This document shows positions 28,818-39,700 of a stretch of DNA of 64,000 nucleotides, piece after piece. A model generated the notes under the pieces. That model searched no databases and was not told the DNA's origin. It saw only the letters and a list, made by a program, of their open reading frames with translations. Location: NCBI GenBank assembly GCA_965183855.1, contig CBCYMI010000008.1, positions 1 to 64,000 of the forward strand. The letters are read 5' to 3'. Source of the DNA: CBCYMI01 sp965183855 (GTDB lineage: Bacteria > Pseudomonadota > Alphaproteobacteria > Caulobacterales > Maricaulaceae). Numbering within the stretch: the first letter of the stretch is position 1; each line of letters begins with the position of its first letter. The position numbers and the translations under genes are program-made.

Positions 28818-29327
28818 CTATGAAAGAAGACGAATATCTTCAGGTGTTAAATCACCTGGTACAACCGTAATGGGAATACGACGTCTGCCTAATTTTATCC
28901 TTCCTTCAACAAGATTTAAAATTAAAGGTCCAGGTCCCTTGTTTGTCGTGTCTGAACCTAAAATTAAAATTTTTATCTGTTCATCTTCATCAATAGAACG
29001 GCTAATTTCCTTAAGCGTATCTCCCTCACAAATTATTTCTTCTATCTTTAAACAGTGTTCCTGATTAGCTAATTTCGATAAACTCTGAATGGTTTTCTGC
29101 GCCCGTTGATACGCTTCCTTCCGGATTTCATTGCTAACGCTTAACCAATGCTCAAATCCTGTTGTTTCAACAACTGCCATAATAACCAAAACAGCATCTG
29201 ACATATGTGCAACACGATTTGCTGCATAGACTAAAGCAATTCGCGTTTCAGGATTTTCATCTGCAATCATAAGCATTTTTCTTACAGGGTTTTGAGTTTT
29301 ATTTGTCTTGGTTTCTTCTGTTTTCAT
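28818..29327 (-). CDS. Universal stress protein (UspA family)
   Basis: 169 residues. MLMIADENPETRIALVYAAN begins the Rossmann-like Usp fold. The C-terminal LILGSDTTNKGPGPLI-LNLVEG followed by RRRIPITVVPGDL corresponds to the Usp nucleotide-binding G-2x-G-9x-G-(S/T) area, altered here, so ATP binding is uncertain. AAGAGG precedes the ATG. First gene of the usp-nfu-nitroreductase run and divergent from fur. The family's role is in stress survival; the specific role is unknown. Confidence 0.85.
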   Translation of the reverse strand: MKTEETKTNKTQNPVRKMLMIADENPETRIALVYAANRVAHMSDAVLVIMAVVETTGFEHWLSVSNEIRKEAYQRAQKTIQSLSKLANQEHCLKIEEIICEGDTLKEISRSIDEDEQIKILILGSDTTNKGPGPLILNLVEGRIKLGRRRIPITVVPGDLTPEDIRLLS

Positions 29328-29754
29328 ATCAGCCTCTTAGCTGGTTATGACCTTTTTTAAGGCTTGATATATTTAGCCCATAAATCTTAAGGTTTCAATT
29401 ATTGTTAAAATAAACGATATATCCTGAATATGTATGATACAATTTCCATTTTAAAGGGTTAATAGCTAAAATAGTTTAAACTAATCTTTATTTTCTGTCT
29501 AATAATAATTAAAGTCTATTCTTAATTCACTCAAACCCCTTTTATTTTCTCTTGTTTTTATTATAGGAGATCAAAAGCAAACGCCCTTTTCAATACAAAA
29601 ATAAGCCCAGATTTTTATATTCTTTATATTTTAGCTTGTAGATTATAAAAAGCTATTATAAAACTGTAACTAATTAGATTAGACTATAAATTTAACAGAA
29701 TAAAAGCTATGATTAAAATTACAAACCTGGATTTAAATTGGGGAGATTTTTTCT
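29328..29754. other. Divergent promoter region between usp and fur
   Basis: 427 bases of AT-rich sequence with no gene or structured RNA recognised. Promoters for both divergent genes should be here. I could not identify a convincing Fur/Irr operator by eye. Confidence 0.4.
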
Positions 29755-30168
29755 ATGAATAAAATAGAGCGTCTTTGTATTGAAAAAGGAATGAGAATGA
29801 CCTATCAGCGCAGGGTTATTGCCAAAACCTTGTCAGATTCTGAAGATCATCCTGATGCAGAAGAATTATATCAAAGAGCATCCAAAATAGACCCCAAAAT
29901 TTCATTAGCAACCGTTTATCGCACCGTTCGCTTATTGGAAGAGGCTGGTATTATTGAACGTCATGAATTCAGAAATGGGAGAGCACGTTATGAAGAAGTA
30001 ACGGAAGACCATCATGATCATTTAATTGATGTTAAAACGGGTGAAATTATAGAATTCTTTGATGAAGAACTTGAAAAAATGAAAGAGTCCATTGCAGAAA
30101 GGCTAGGCTATCAGCTTGTTGATCACAGACTTGAATTATATGCTTTACCCAAACACAAAAAATCATGA
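29755..30168 (+). CDS. fur: Fur-family metalloregulator (alphaproteobacterial Fur/Mur type)
   Basis: 137-residue transcription regulator responding to iron or manganese. The winged helix has MRMTYQRRVIAKTL, HPDAEELYQRA and ISLATVYRTVRLLEEAGII (recognition helix, about 50-68). The metal-sensing part has the HHDHLIDVKTGEIIEF block (about 93-108) and YQLVDHRLELYALPK. No CxxC structural zinc motif is present, which is normal for the alphaproteobacterial branch, where the protein often acts as Mur. GGGGAG precedes the ATG. It neighbours the usp-nfu run, fitting iron-sulfur and iron homeostasis. Convergent with the fadJ-like gene. Confidence 0.95.
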   Translation: MNKIERLCIEKGMRMTYQRRVIAKTLSDSEDHPDAEELYQRASKIDPKISLATVYRTVRLLEEAGIIERHEFRNGRARYEEVTEDHHDHLIDVKTGEIIEFFDEELEKMKESIAERLGYQLVDHRLELYALPKHKKS

Positions 30169-30291
30169 TATTATGTTTAAAAATATAAAAGCAAATAGCA
30201 TATAGCTTTATATCAATACAATAGGCTTTAGAATATCTCTATCCTTCAAATCAATATAATATCTTCTGATAAAAATGTTTCCCTCTCATGA

Positions 30292-32457
30292 TTATGATTT
30301 GTAATAGGTTTTTGACTGTTTTGCATATTTTTCCAGAGATTTTGGAATTTGAAAAGCGGCTCCATATTGTTGATATAGATATTTAGAACGTTCAACAAAT
30401 GCTTTAGCACCCGTCAGATCAATAAAAGAAATTACACCTCCTGTAAATGGTGCAAATCCCCAACCTAAAATAGATCCAAGATCTGCTTCCCTTAGATCTT
30501 CAATAATTCCCTTCTCAAGACACCTTGCTGCTTCCAGTGCTTGAGCATATAAAAATCTGTCCTTAACATCTGAAAGAGAAATGGAAGTTTGATCCTCGTC
30601 TAAAACAAGATGCTTTAAACCAGACCATAAACTTTTTTCTCCTGATTGATGATATTCATAAAATCCTTTACTGTTTTTTCTTCCAAGCCTACCATATTCT
30701 TGCACCATAATCTCAGGAATTCGATCCTTTGCACCTATTGATTGTTTCTTATCTAACTCTTTCGCAGCAAGCGCAATATGATATCCAAGTTCAATAGAAA
30801 CTTCATCTGTAAGAGCTAATGGACCAACAGGCATGCCAGCCAATTTTGCGCCATTTTCAATTAATGCAGGAGCAACACCGTGTTCTAACATATCCATAGC
30901 CTGTTCTGTATATCCAATAACACAACGATTCGCATAAAATCCCCAGACATCTCGAACAATAATAGGTGTTTTCTTCAGCTGGATAATATAATCCTTTATC
31001 AGATAAATGGTTTCTTGGGAGGTTTTTTTACCTTTAATGAGCTCAACCAGCAACATTTTGTGAACAGGAGAGAAAAAATGAATTCCTGCAAAACTTTCTG
31101 GTTTTTTTGTATATTCAGCAAGGCGTGAAACAGAAAGAGTAGATGTATTTGTCCCCAAAATCGCATCAGGCTTTATAAACTTCATTGCCTCAGAAATCAC
31201 CTTTTCCTTTACCTGATAATCTTCAAAGACAGCCTCAATGATTAAATCAGCTTGTTTTAAATATTGATAGTCACAAACAGGCTGAATTCTTGAAAGAATC
31301 TTCTCTCCTTCCGATTTGGAGAGTTTTCCTCTCGAAATTTGCTTTTGTATTTGTGCTTCAGCAAATTTAAACCCTTTATCTGCCCCAGCCTGGTCTATAT
31401 CCAATAAAATAACATCAAAGCCTGCATAGGCAGAAACATAAGCAATTCCAGCTCCCATAAACCCAGCGCCAATTACAGCCACAGACCTAATTCGTTTTTT
31501 TCTTAATGGATCATTCTCATCAAATGTTTTTGACAATTCCTGTTTTGAAATAAACAATGAACGAACCATATTCAATGTTTCCTTATACAGAAAAAGCTTG
31601 CAAAAATAACGAGTTTCAACACGTAATGCTGCATCCATTGGTAATTGAGAGCCTTCATAAACAGCCGATAAAACCATTCTCTGAGCAGGATAATTTCCAA
31701 ATGTTTTTTGACGAACCATTGCAGAAGCCGCTGAAAAAACAGGAAGGCCTTTTGGATGATACGGTCCTCCTCCTGGATATTTAAAACGGTCATGATCCCA
31801 AGGTTGTTTTGGATTAACACCATCTAAAATAATTTGTTTAGCCGTTTTAATTAATTCTTTTTCAGGAACAATCTGATCGATTATGTTTTGGGATAATGCC
31901 AATTGAGGAGAAAATAGTTTCCCCTGTAAAATAAATGGAGCCGCAGCCATTGCTCCGATTAAGCGAGGGAGCCTTTGTGTTCCGCCCGCTCCTGGAATTA
32001 GTCCAACCAGAACTTCAGGTAGTCCAAGTTTAATTTTTGGATTATCTGCAATAATTCTTCGATGACAAGCGAGAATAAATTCAAACCCACCACCAAGCGC
32101 GAGACCATTTACAGCCGCAATAACAGGTTTTCCACATGTCTCTAATTTACGAAAGCTCATATTCAAATTCAGAACAAACTGATATAGTTTCTCAAGCTTT
32201 TCAGATTCAGGAAGATGCTGTAAATCTCCCAGTTTTTCTGATACTTCTTTTAAATTAACACCCGCACAAAAACTATCCTTGCCAGATGTAAAAACAGCAC
32301 CTTTAATGTCTTCTTTTTGTTTAATGTCTGAAATAATCTGATTTAGCTCATTAATCGCTTTGATTGTAAATGTATTCATCGATGAATCAGGTGTTTTAAA
32401 CCAAACAACCAAAATTCCATCTTTATCCAGTTCAAGTGTAAAGTTTTCCATTTTCAT
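30292..32457 (-). CDS. fadJ: Fatty acid oxidation complex alpha subunit (enoyl-CoA hydratase / 3-hydroxyacyl-CoA dehydrogenase)
   Basis: Two steps of beta-oxidation in one 721-residue protein. The N-terminal crotonase domain has VNGLALGGGFEFILACHRR (oxyanion hole, about 115) and GLPEVLVGLIPGAGGTQRLP (catalytic Glu, about 146). The dehydrogenase domain has AVIGAGFMGAGIAYVSA (NAD motif, about 329), TNTSTLSVSRLAE and GIHFFSPVHKMLLVELI (catalytic His, about 455), then a C-terminal domain with GRKNSKGFYEY. Last gene of a three-gene group transcribed acyl-CoA dehydrogenase, thiolase, then this gene, giving the full cycle. Intact frame. Confidence 0.95.
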   Translation of the reverse strand: MKMENFTLELDKDGILVVWFKTPDSSMNTFTIKAINELNQIISDIKQKEDIKGAVFTSGKDSFCAGVNLKEVSEKLGDLQHLPESEKLEKLYQFVLNLNMSFRKLETCGKPVIAAVNGLALGGGFEFILACHRRIIADNPKIKLGLPEVLVGLIPGAGGTQRLPRLIGAMAAAPFILQGKLFSPQLALSQNIIDQIVPEKELIKTAKQIILDGVNPKQPWDHDRFKYPGGGPYHPKGLPVFSAASAMVRQKTFGNYPAQRMVLSAVYEGSQLPMDAALRVETRYFCKLFLYKETLNMVRSLFISKQELSKTFDENDPLRKKRIRSVAVIGAGFMGAGIAYVSAYAGFDVILLDIDQAGADKGFKFAEAQIQKQISRGKLSKSEGEKILSRIQPVCDYQYLKQADLIIEAVFEDYQVKEKVISEAMKFIKPDAILGTNTSTLSVSRLAEYTKKPESFAGIHFFSPVHKMLLVELIKGKKTSQETIYLIKDYIIQLKKTPIIVRDVWGFYANRCVIGYTEQAMDMLEHGVAPALIENGAKLAGMPVGPLALTDEVSIELGYHIALAAKELDKKQSIGAKDRIPEIMVQEYGRLGRKNSKGFYEYHQSGEKSLWSGLKHLVLDEDQTSISLSDVKDRFLYAQALEAARCLEKGIIEDLREADLGSILGWGFAPFTGGVISFIDLTGAKAFVERSKYLYQQYGAAFQIPKSLEKYAKQSKTYYKS

Positions 32458-32637
32458 TTTGTACTACTCAATTCTGTTTTAAGTTCTGTTTTGAATATTT
32501 CAAAATAATAACACTGTTTCTTATCTATCTGCTTATTATGACCATAATGAAATGATTCACTAAGATAAAAAACGCTCTCTGATTTAAGAAGGCATATGAT
32601 TAACTTTTTCTTTTCTAAAAAGCCTCCTTTAAATCAG

Positions 32638-33843
32638 TTAAACACGTTCAATCAGGCTTGCAGTTGCCATTCCTGCTGCAACACATAAGGTAACCAACCC
32701 TATTTCCCTGTCTGAACGTTCCAATTCATCTAAAAGCGTGCCAACCAACATCGCGCCCGTTGCCCCTAAAGGATGTCCCATTGCAATTGCTCCCCCATTG
32801 ACATTAGTTTGGTCATGAGAAACACCTAAATCATCCATAAACCGTAAAACAACCGCTGAAAATGCTTCATTCATTTCAAATAGGTCAATATCATTAACAG
32901 ATATATTTGCTCTTTTAATTAATTTCCTACATGCTAACACAGGACCTGTTAGCATGATTGTTGGTTCCGATCCTATCGATGTAAATGCTTTAATTCGAGC
33001 TCTTGGAGTTAACCCTAATGCTTTTCCTGCTTCCAAACTTCCAATCAAAACAGCAGCCGCTCCATCAACTACTCCAGAAGAATTTCCTGCATGATGAACA
33101 TAGTTTATCTTCTCCAGCTCTGGATAACGTTGAATTGCAACATCTGAAAATCCATACATTCCATATTGTTCGAATGCGGGCTGTAATTTTGATAATGCCT
33201 CCATATCCGTATCAGGACGAATATATTCATCATGGTCTAAAAGAGGAAGACCAAGTTGGTCTGTTATAGGAATAATAGATGATTTAAAGCGATTCTCCTC
33301 CCAAGCTTTTGCTGCACGTTTTTGACTTTCAACGGCAAATAAATCACAATCTTCTCTGGAATAACCATATTTTGTTGCGATTAAATCAGCAGATATTCCC
33401 TGAGGTACAATATAATGATCATAATTTAATGAAGGATCTACAAGTAAAGCCCCTCCATCAGAGCCCATTGCAACCCTGCTCATTATTTCTATTCCCCCTC
33501 CTACGACCAAATCTGCAGCACCTGACATAATCTGAGCACTCGCCATGTTCACAGCATCCAGTCCAGAAGCACAAAAGCGATTAATCTGCATTCCCGAAAC
33601 AGATTCATCCCATCCCGCATTAAGGACAGCAGAGCGTGCAATATTCGCTCCCAATTCTCCAATAGGTGTTACACATCCAAGGATAACATCATCAATTTTT
33701 GAAGTATCCAGATCATGTCTCTTTTGTAAGGCTGTCAGACATTGAGAAATAAGAGAAAGCCCTGTTATTTCGTGTAATGAGCCATCTTTTTTACCTTTTC
33801 CTCTTGGGGTACGCACCGCATCATAAATATACGCTTCTGTCAT
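32638..33843 (-). CDS. fadA: Acetyl-CoA C-acyltransferase (thiolase)
   Basis: Cleaves 3-ketoacyl-CoA with CoA to release acetyl-CoA. 401 residues, normal length. The nucleophilic cysteine is in NRFCASGLDAVN (about 89). The C-terminal catalytic blocks are NVNGGAIAMGHPLGATGA (His, about 353) and LCVAAGMATA (second Cys, about 388). GAAAGG lies 6 bases before the ATG. It sits 180 bases upstream of the FadJ-type gene and downstream of the acyl-CoA dehydrogenase. A biosynthetic thiolase (PhaA-like) is the alternative, but the operon context favours degradation. Confidence 0.93.
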   Translation of the reverse strand: MTEAYIYDAVRTPRGKGKKDGSLHEITGLSLISQCLTALQKRHDLDTSKIDDVILGCVTPIGELGANIARSAVLNAGWDESVSGMQINRFCASGLDAVNMASAQIMSGAADLVVGGGIEIMSRVAMGSDGGALLVDPSLNYDHYIVPQGISADLIATKYGYSREDCDLFAVESQKRAAKAWEENRFKSSIIPITDQLGLPLLDHDEYIRPDTDMEALSKLQPAFEQYGMYGFSDVAIQRYPELEKINYVHHAGNSSGVVDGAAAVLIGSLEAGKALGLTPRARIKAFTSIGSEPTIMLTGPVLACRKLIKRANISVNDIDLFEMNEAFSAVVLRFMDDLGVSHDQTNVNGGAIAMGHPLGATGAMLVGTLLDELERSDREIGLVTLCVAAGMATASLIERV

Positions 33844-34362
33844 ATGTAACCTTTCCAGACAAATTCAGATGATAAATTATCCTGTAATCCTATTTTAATG
33901 AAACTAAAACCAGACACTACAAAAATCAGAACAAGTTAGCATATTCTGATTTATAAATGAAAGCATTCTTTTTATTACTTTATCCAAAATCCCGATTAAA
34001 TAATAAAAACTATATTTAGTTCTTTATCTGAATATAAGTCCAATGCTTTCATTTTGATAAATTTATTTAATAAGGACACTTAATAATAATATTCAATACT
34101 TTTACCATATGGTCAATACCCATATTTATATGCTTATTATCTTATTCATCTCTGATTTCCAATCGTCTTTTTCCAGATATAAAAAATGAACAAACATATG
34201 CTTAATTGAACATGTCTGAAATACAGTTATTTTTATATATAGCTTCCTGTTTTCCAAAGATGAAAAATAAAAGATAGTTCCGTGTTGAGTTTTAAGAATA
34301 TGACTCTGTTCTTTCAAAACATCTTCGAAAATCAGCGTATCCATTTCTAGTAAATTGAGAGT
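33844..34362. other. Gap between acyl-CoA dehydrogenase and thiolase genes
   Basis: 519 bases holding one small possible frame on the minus strand (34126-34344, listed separately). The rest is AT-rich with nothing recognisable. The size of the gap suggests that the thiolase gene may have its own promoter. Confidence 0.4.
34126..34344 (-). CDS. Possible small protein, unrecognised
   Basis: 72 codons starting MDTLIFEDVLKEQSHILKTQ, 18 bases after the acyl-CoA dehydrogenase stop and on the same strand. Composition is mixed hydrophilic with aromatic residues, more protein-like than most chance frames in this AT-rich DNA, but there is no clear ribosome site and no known motif. It could be a small co-transcribed gene or chance. 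Confidence 0.3.
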   Translation of the reverse strand: MDTLIFEDVLKEQSHILKTQHGTIFYFSSLENRKLYIKITVFQTCSIKHMFVHFLYLEKDDWKSEMNKIISI

Positions 34363-36171
34363 TTAAAATTCATCCTCTTCAAGAATCATTAGAGTATCAG
34401 CTCCAGCCTGTATTTTTTCTAATAAAACAGCCGTCTCAGGCAGAATTTTTTGTAAAAAATACCGTGCTGTATGTAATTTTGTTTGATAAAAGGAGCGTTC
34501 TTTTTTATTCTGTTCGTCAGAGTTCTCAATTCCTTGCTGTGCAGCCTGCACAATCAAAACCCACATATGCATGAGTAACGTATATCCAAAAAGATACATA
34601 TAATCTGTAGATACAGCACCTGCCTGATTATGATCTTGCTGTCCATATTGCATTAACCACATGCTTGCATTTTGTAACCGATCCTTCGCCAATTTAAGAC
34701 CATCCAGATAAGGCTCTATTTCTTTTTTATCTTTGCCTTGTTTAATAAGCGCATCGATATTAGCAAAATAATTCATAATGGCACGCCCACCATTACGAGC
34801 CAGCTTTCTGCCAACCAAATCCAGTGCTTGAATACCGTTTGCTCCTTCATAAATCATTGTAATTCGGCTATCTCTGACATATTGAGACATCCCCCATTCT
34901 TCAATATATCCATGCCCTCCAAATACTTGCTGTGCAGAAACCGTATTCAAAAAACTTTTATCCGTAATAAATCCTTTAACAATTGGCGTTAACAGGCTTA
35001 ATAAATCATCTGCTGTTTCTCTTACTTTATCATTTTTGGATTTTTGATGAAGGTCAACCTGAAGCGCTGTATATAAAAGCAAGGCTCTTGCACTTTCATT
35101 AAATGCTTTGATATCCATCAAAATTCTCCTGATATCAGGATGTACAATAATTGGATCCGCCGATCCTTCCTTGTTTTTAATTCCTGTCAAAGATCTTCCC
35201 TGAAGGCGATCTTTTGCATATTGTAATGCATTTTGATATGCAATCTCTGATTGTGATAATCCTTGTAGACCAACACCAATTCTTGCCTCATTCATCATAA
35301 TAAACATCATTTTAAGACCTTTATTTTCTTCTCCAACCAGACTTGCTGAGGCAGAATCAAAATTCATGACACAAGTCGAGTTTCCATGAATCCCCATTTT
35401 TTTTTCAATAGAACCACATTTAACCGTATTACGTTCACCAAGAGAACCATCTTCATTTACCAAATATTTAGGAACACAAAAGAGTGAGATTCCTTTAACT
35501 CCTTCAGGCGCTCCTTCTATTCTAGCCAATACAAGATGAATAATGTTTTCTGCAAGATCATGCTCTCCAGCAGAGATAAAAATTTTGGAACCTGTGATTT
35601 TATAGCTCCCATCTTTTTGTAAAACTGCTTTTGTTTTTAAAAGTCCTAAATCTGTTCCACAGTGCGTTTCGGTCAAATTCATTGTTCCCGTCCATTTTCC
35701 TGAAGCCAGGCTGGGAAGATATTGTTTCTTCTGATCCTCATCTCCACCAAAAAACAATGCAGAATAAGCACCATGAGTTAAACCAGGATACATTCCCCAT
35801 GCCATATTTGCCGAAGAAATAAATTCCATAAAGACCATATTATATAAATAAGGCAGCCCCTGTCCTCCATATTCTGGATGAGCGGCAAAAGCAGGCCAAC
35901 CATTTTTACAAAATTGCTCATAGGCTTCCCTATACCCTTTAGGTGTTACAACTTCTGCCTTTTCATTGTGGTATTGACAACCTTTTTTATCCCCCTCCTG
36001 ATTAAGAGGAAAAATAACCTCTTCACAAAAACGAGCTCCTTCATCTAAAAGGGCCTCTGCCAGATCAGGGGGTAAATCTGAATACCCATTCAGATTTTGA
36101 TATTGTTCTATTGAAAATACTTTATTGATAATAAACTGAATTTCTTTAACAGGGGCTTTATAAACAGGCAT
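34363..36171 (-). CDS. Acyl-CoA dehydrogenase (large 600-residue type, DmdC-like)
   Basis: First step of beta-oxidation: FAD-dependent introduction of a trans double bond into acyl-CoA. At 602 residues this is the longer class with an extra C-terminal domain, as in DmdC-like and FadE-type enzymes of alphaproteobacteria. Motifs are MNLTETHCGTDLGLL (FAD contact, about 165), KITGSKIFISAGEHDL, GVGLQGLSQSEIAYQNAL, QQVFGGHGYIEEWGMSQYVRD and ITMIYEGANGIQALDLVGRK, where Glu in YEGANG is the catalytic base. GGAGAGGA sits before the ATG. First gene of the beta-oxidation group. The exact acyl chain preference is not readable. Confidence 0.93.
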   Translation of the reverse strand: MPVYKAPVKEIQFIINKVFSIEQYQNLNGYSDLPPDLAEALLDEGARFCEEVIFPLNQEGDKKGCQYHNEKAEVVTPKGYREAYEQFCKNGWPAFAAHPEYGGQGLPYLYNMVFMEFISSANMAWGMYPGLTHGAYSALFFGGDEDQKKQYLPSLASGKWTGTMNLTETHCGTDLGLLKTKAVLQKDGSYKITGSKIFISAGEHDLAENIIHLVLARIEGAPEGVKGISLFCVPKYLVNEDGSLGERNTVKCGSIEKKMGIHGNSTCVMNFDSASASLVGEENKGLKMMFIMMNEARIGVGLQGLSQSEIAYQNALQYAKDRLQGRSLTGIKNKEGSADPIIVHPDIRRILMDIKAFNESARALLLYTALQVDLHQKSKNDKVRETADDLLSLLTPIVKGFITDKSFLNTVSAQQVFGGHGYIEEWGMSQYVRDSRITMIYEGANGIQALDLVGRKLARNGGRAIMNYFANIDALIKQGKDKKEIEPYLDGLKLAKDRLQNASMWLMQYGQQDHNQAGAVSTDYMYLFGYTLLMHMWVLIVQAAQQGIENSDEQNKKERSFYQTKLHTARYFLQKILPETAVLLEKIQAGADTLMILEEDEF

Positions 36172-36707
36172 GCATCCTCTCCATTTTTCTTTTACCAGAT
36201 GAATTTTCTTTTACTAGATAAACCCAAAAAAGCTGGGTTCTCCAAACAGATCAAAATCCATTTCTTATCTTACGGATTATTTAAAATCCTCAAAATATTT
36301 TCAGAGCTATTAATCGTGTATTTACAAAAAAATCTACTTATCACCAATTCTTTCTCTATCATTAAAATGTCTGACAAACACTTCTATAAATAAAGAAGTT
36401 TGCTTTTAAACACCAAGATAAAGTGAAACTGTTTTTAAGCTCGTTTAAGTTTTTTATCTAACAGAAGTTAAAAATCATTTATCCTTCAAAGAATAAGCTG
36501 TTTTTCTATCTTGTCTATCAATAATGCTTAAACTTTAGAATAATAAAATAAAACTCTTTATAAAAAGCCATATTATTTTTATGAATTATTAATACTATCA
36601 CGTTTTTATATTACGTCATACAAAAAATACGGAAAATTAAAATCAGAGCTTGATTTTTTTTGTATAACATAGATTAAATAAATACAAATGTTAGAGGGTG
36701 ATTCGAA
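36172..36707. other. Divergent intergenic region upstream of the PodJ-like gene
   Basis: 536 bases between two divergent starts. One 64-codon plus-strand frame at 36199-36393 has no ribosome site and looks like chance. At 36639-36661 an AAAATCA/TGATTTT stem with a 5-base loop and a T-run resembles a small terminator or attenuator on the plus strand, 47 bases before the PodJ-like start. Nothing else is recognised. Confidence 0.45.
36639..36661 (+). terminator. Terminator-like hairpin in the leader of the PodJ-like gene
   Basis: AAAATCA (36639-36645), loop GAGCT, TGATTTT (36651-36657) and further T to 36661. A short stem followed by T-run fits an intrinsic terminator. Because it precedes a start codon in the same direction, it could attenuate that gene or end an upstream transcript. 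Confidence 0.35.
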
Positions 36708-39700
36708 ATGTCAACAGCTGAGTCGTGGAGTATTAGAGGCATTGTACAACAAGCACGCCGTGCTGCAAAATCCGCAGCGCAACAAGAAGGTATAAGCTTA
36801 GGGGAATGGCTAAACAAGGTTATTTTAGAACAACAAAATAGACCAAATACCCAATATGAATCAAAAAATGATAATCAAAACAAGCCCACCACACAACAAA
36901 TTAAAACAGACAGCTCTGCAAAACAACCTTCTTTACCCCCTCAATCCATCTCTGCGTTAAACCTATCTCCACACAATGAAACAAGTCATGCCTTACATTT
37001 TATAATAGAAAATCTAATTAATCAAAATATCAAGGCAACAACGCATAATCTGGAAATTCTTGCTCAGAAATTAGAAATGCTAGAGACAAATTCCACGCAA
37101 GCAATTTCTATTATTGAACAAACATTAAAAGCCCAGGAAGGGAAAATAAGTGTAACACAAAATTATGTCGAACAACATACAGATATAATCAAAAAAAATA
37201 CAGTCTTGTTAACAGATATCCAAGATCAGTTTCTTAAAAAATCAGATCTCATGGATACGAATCTTGAAGAAAACAAAACATATCTGCTTAACGAAATAGA
37301 ACTAAAATTCAATGCATTGTCTGACCATATTGAACAACAACAAAAACAAATAGAACATAAATTTTATCAAGACATTAAAGAATATAAAATAAAACTTGAT
37401 CAAACTGAATCAAGGCTCGAATCCGATTTCCAAAACCAGCTGGAAAAAGGAAAAACAGAACTGCTTAAATATATTCATTCAAATACAGATAACCTTCAAC
37501 AAAATCTGGAATCAGCAATTGATCTACAGGAAATAAATGCAAAACTTAATACATTCAAGACATTTATTGACCAACAGCACATAAGAATTGATGAACTTCA
37601 TCATACCTCAGAAAATAAAGAAACAAATGCAGATCAAGAGTTAAATGCATTTAGGCAATCTATTAATCAAATGGATCAAAAGCTGAGTTTGATTGACGTT
37701 GAGATGAAACAAAGCGACGATTTAATAGAAAAACAGATAGAAGATAAAATTAATCAGTATAAACATCATTTCCCACCTGATGGATTTGGCGAGATTTATG
37801 AGAAAATAAAAACAGGCCTCAGCCATTTTGAGCAAAAAATTCAAGACTCGGAAGAAAAACAGAACAATCTTATAAGAGAACTTGCAAAACAAGTTAAAGA
37901 AATCAGTCTAAATACATTAGATGCAGACAAGCGACTTGACCATCTTGAAAAAAACACCCAGAAAGAGAGCCTGAATTCATTTCAGCAGCAATTAGAAAAA
38001 ATTGAGAATGATAACACGCAAAACCTACATTCTGTTAGTGAGAAAATAGCTGATATTGGAGAATATCTATCAAAATGTTTAACTCAATCTGAGGAAAGAA
38101 CAACAGAAGCTTTGGAAGATATCCAGGCACAATTTTCGGAATATGCTGAACAAAAAACTGGAGAATCAATATCAGAAGAATCATCTGAAACTTCAATTAA
38201 CCCAGAAATTGTAAACGAACTGATTTTGACAAGTCAGCAAAAACATCAAATGCAGACTCAAAAAGCATTAAACGAACTGGAACAAAAATTAGAAAAAAAC
38301 CATGATTCTCAAGCCTTAAAAGCCATCCAGGCATCCTTAAAATCTTTAACTTCACGTCTGTCTTCTCTGGAAAACATCACAATACAAAATTATGAAAATC
38401 AGAATTTAGGTTCAAACCCTGTCGGGTATACAGGAGAAACAATACAACAACCGCAAAATCCAGAAACTGGAAACATAAATCAAGACGAAACTTCAAATAC
38501 AGAAAAACCTCAAACAACAGGACACCAAGAGATTGACCAGATTTTACATGAAAGTGAAAATCAATTTTCGCCTCTTTCTGCTTATGCAAACCATTCAGAA
38601 AAAGAACAACAAACTCAATCTGAGCATATAACCCATTCAGAAGCAGAACAGCAAACTCAATCTGAGCATATAACCCATTCAGAAGCAGAACAGCAAACTC
38701 AATCTGAGCATATAACCCATTCAGAAACAGAACAGCAAACTCAATCTGAGCATATAACCCATTCAGAAACAGAACAACAAACTCAAACGGAATCACAGAA
38801 TATTCAACCCGATAGCTTTAATATAACCGATTTTCAATCTAAGCCAGATGAGGTTCAAGATACTCTTTCTGAAACCTGGTCTTCCGAGGCTCAACCTTAT
38901 ACAACAGAAGAGTCAAAACTAAAAAACAAAATTGATCAGAATCAAAATCTGGAAAAACAAGACCGTTCAGATCATACACAGGAAAAAAACCCACTTAATG
39001 AAACACAAAACAATCCAGATCTTAGAAATTTCTCAAAAACAGACCTAGAAAAAAATACAGGAACTAAATTTAAACCTGTGTTTGTTATGAGTGCTTCTCT
39101 CGTAGGTCTTGTTGTTCTAGGAGCAGGGGGCTGGTATGTATACCAAAAACTGCTTCCTTCTCTATCCCATCAAACAGAAAATAAAAACCCTAAAACCATT
39201 TCTTCTTCAGAAAAAACTCAACAATTATCTGCAACAATGTCTGGAGATACAATTGGAATTGAAGAAGCTCTCTCAGATATACCCTCCTCTGATATCTCTA
39301 AAACAAAAAATAATGCAATGGAGCGAACATCTCCCGAGACAAGAAATCAGAATAATAACCTTCAAACTTCACAAGACTCCATTTCTGATTTTGATGCAAC
39401 GCTTGAAAATCCAGATTCTGAACAAGCATTTTCTTTAAATTATAATCCTATTGAACCTAGCATGCAAAAGCAAGAAACACCTGAGAATTTAGAGACAAAA
39501 CTGCCCTCTAACAAACAAATTCAGAATTTACCAGAACTAGAAATTGACCCTATTAGTGAAATACGTATCAAAGCACGATCTGGAGATCCTATTGCCCAAT
39601 ATCAACTTGCTCTACATTATAAAAATACGAACCAAGTGCAAAAAGCATTTTCCATGATGTTAAGATCCGCAGAAGCAGGAATAGTTCCTGCACAAGCAAA

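Noticed and set aside
36199..36393. 64-codon plus-strand frame upstream of the PodJ-like gene
   Set aside because: AT-driven composition, no ribosome site, within a divergent promoter region.
38377..38796. 139-codon minus-strand frame with LNGLYAQIEFAVL-type repeats
   Set aside because: Antisense reading of the 42-bp repeat of the PodJ-like gene; the periodicity is inherited from it.
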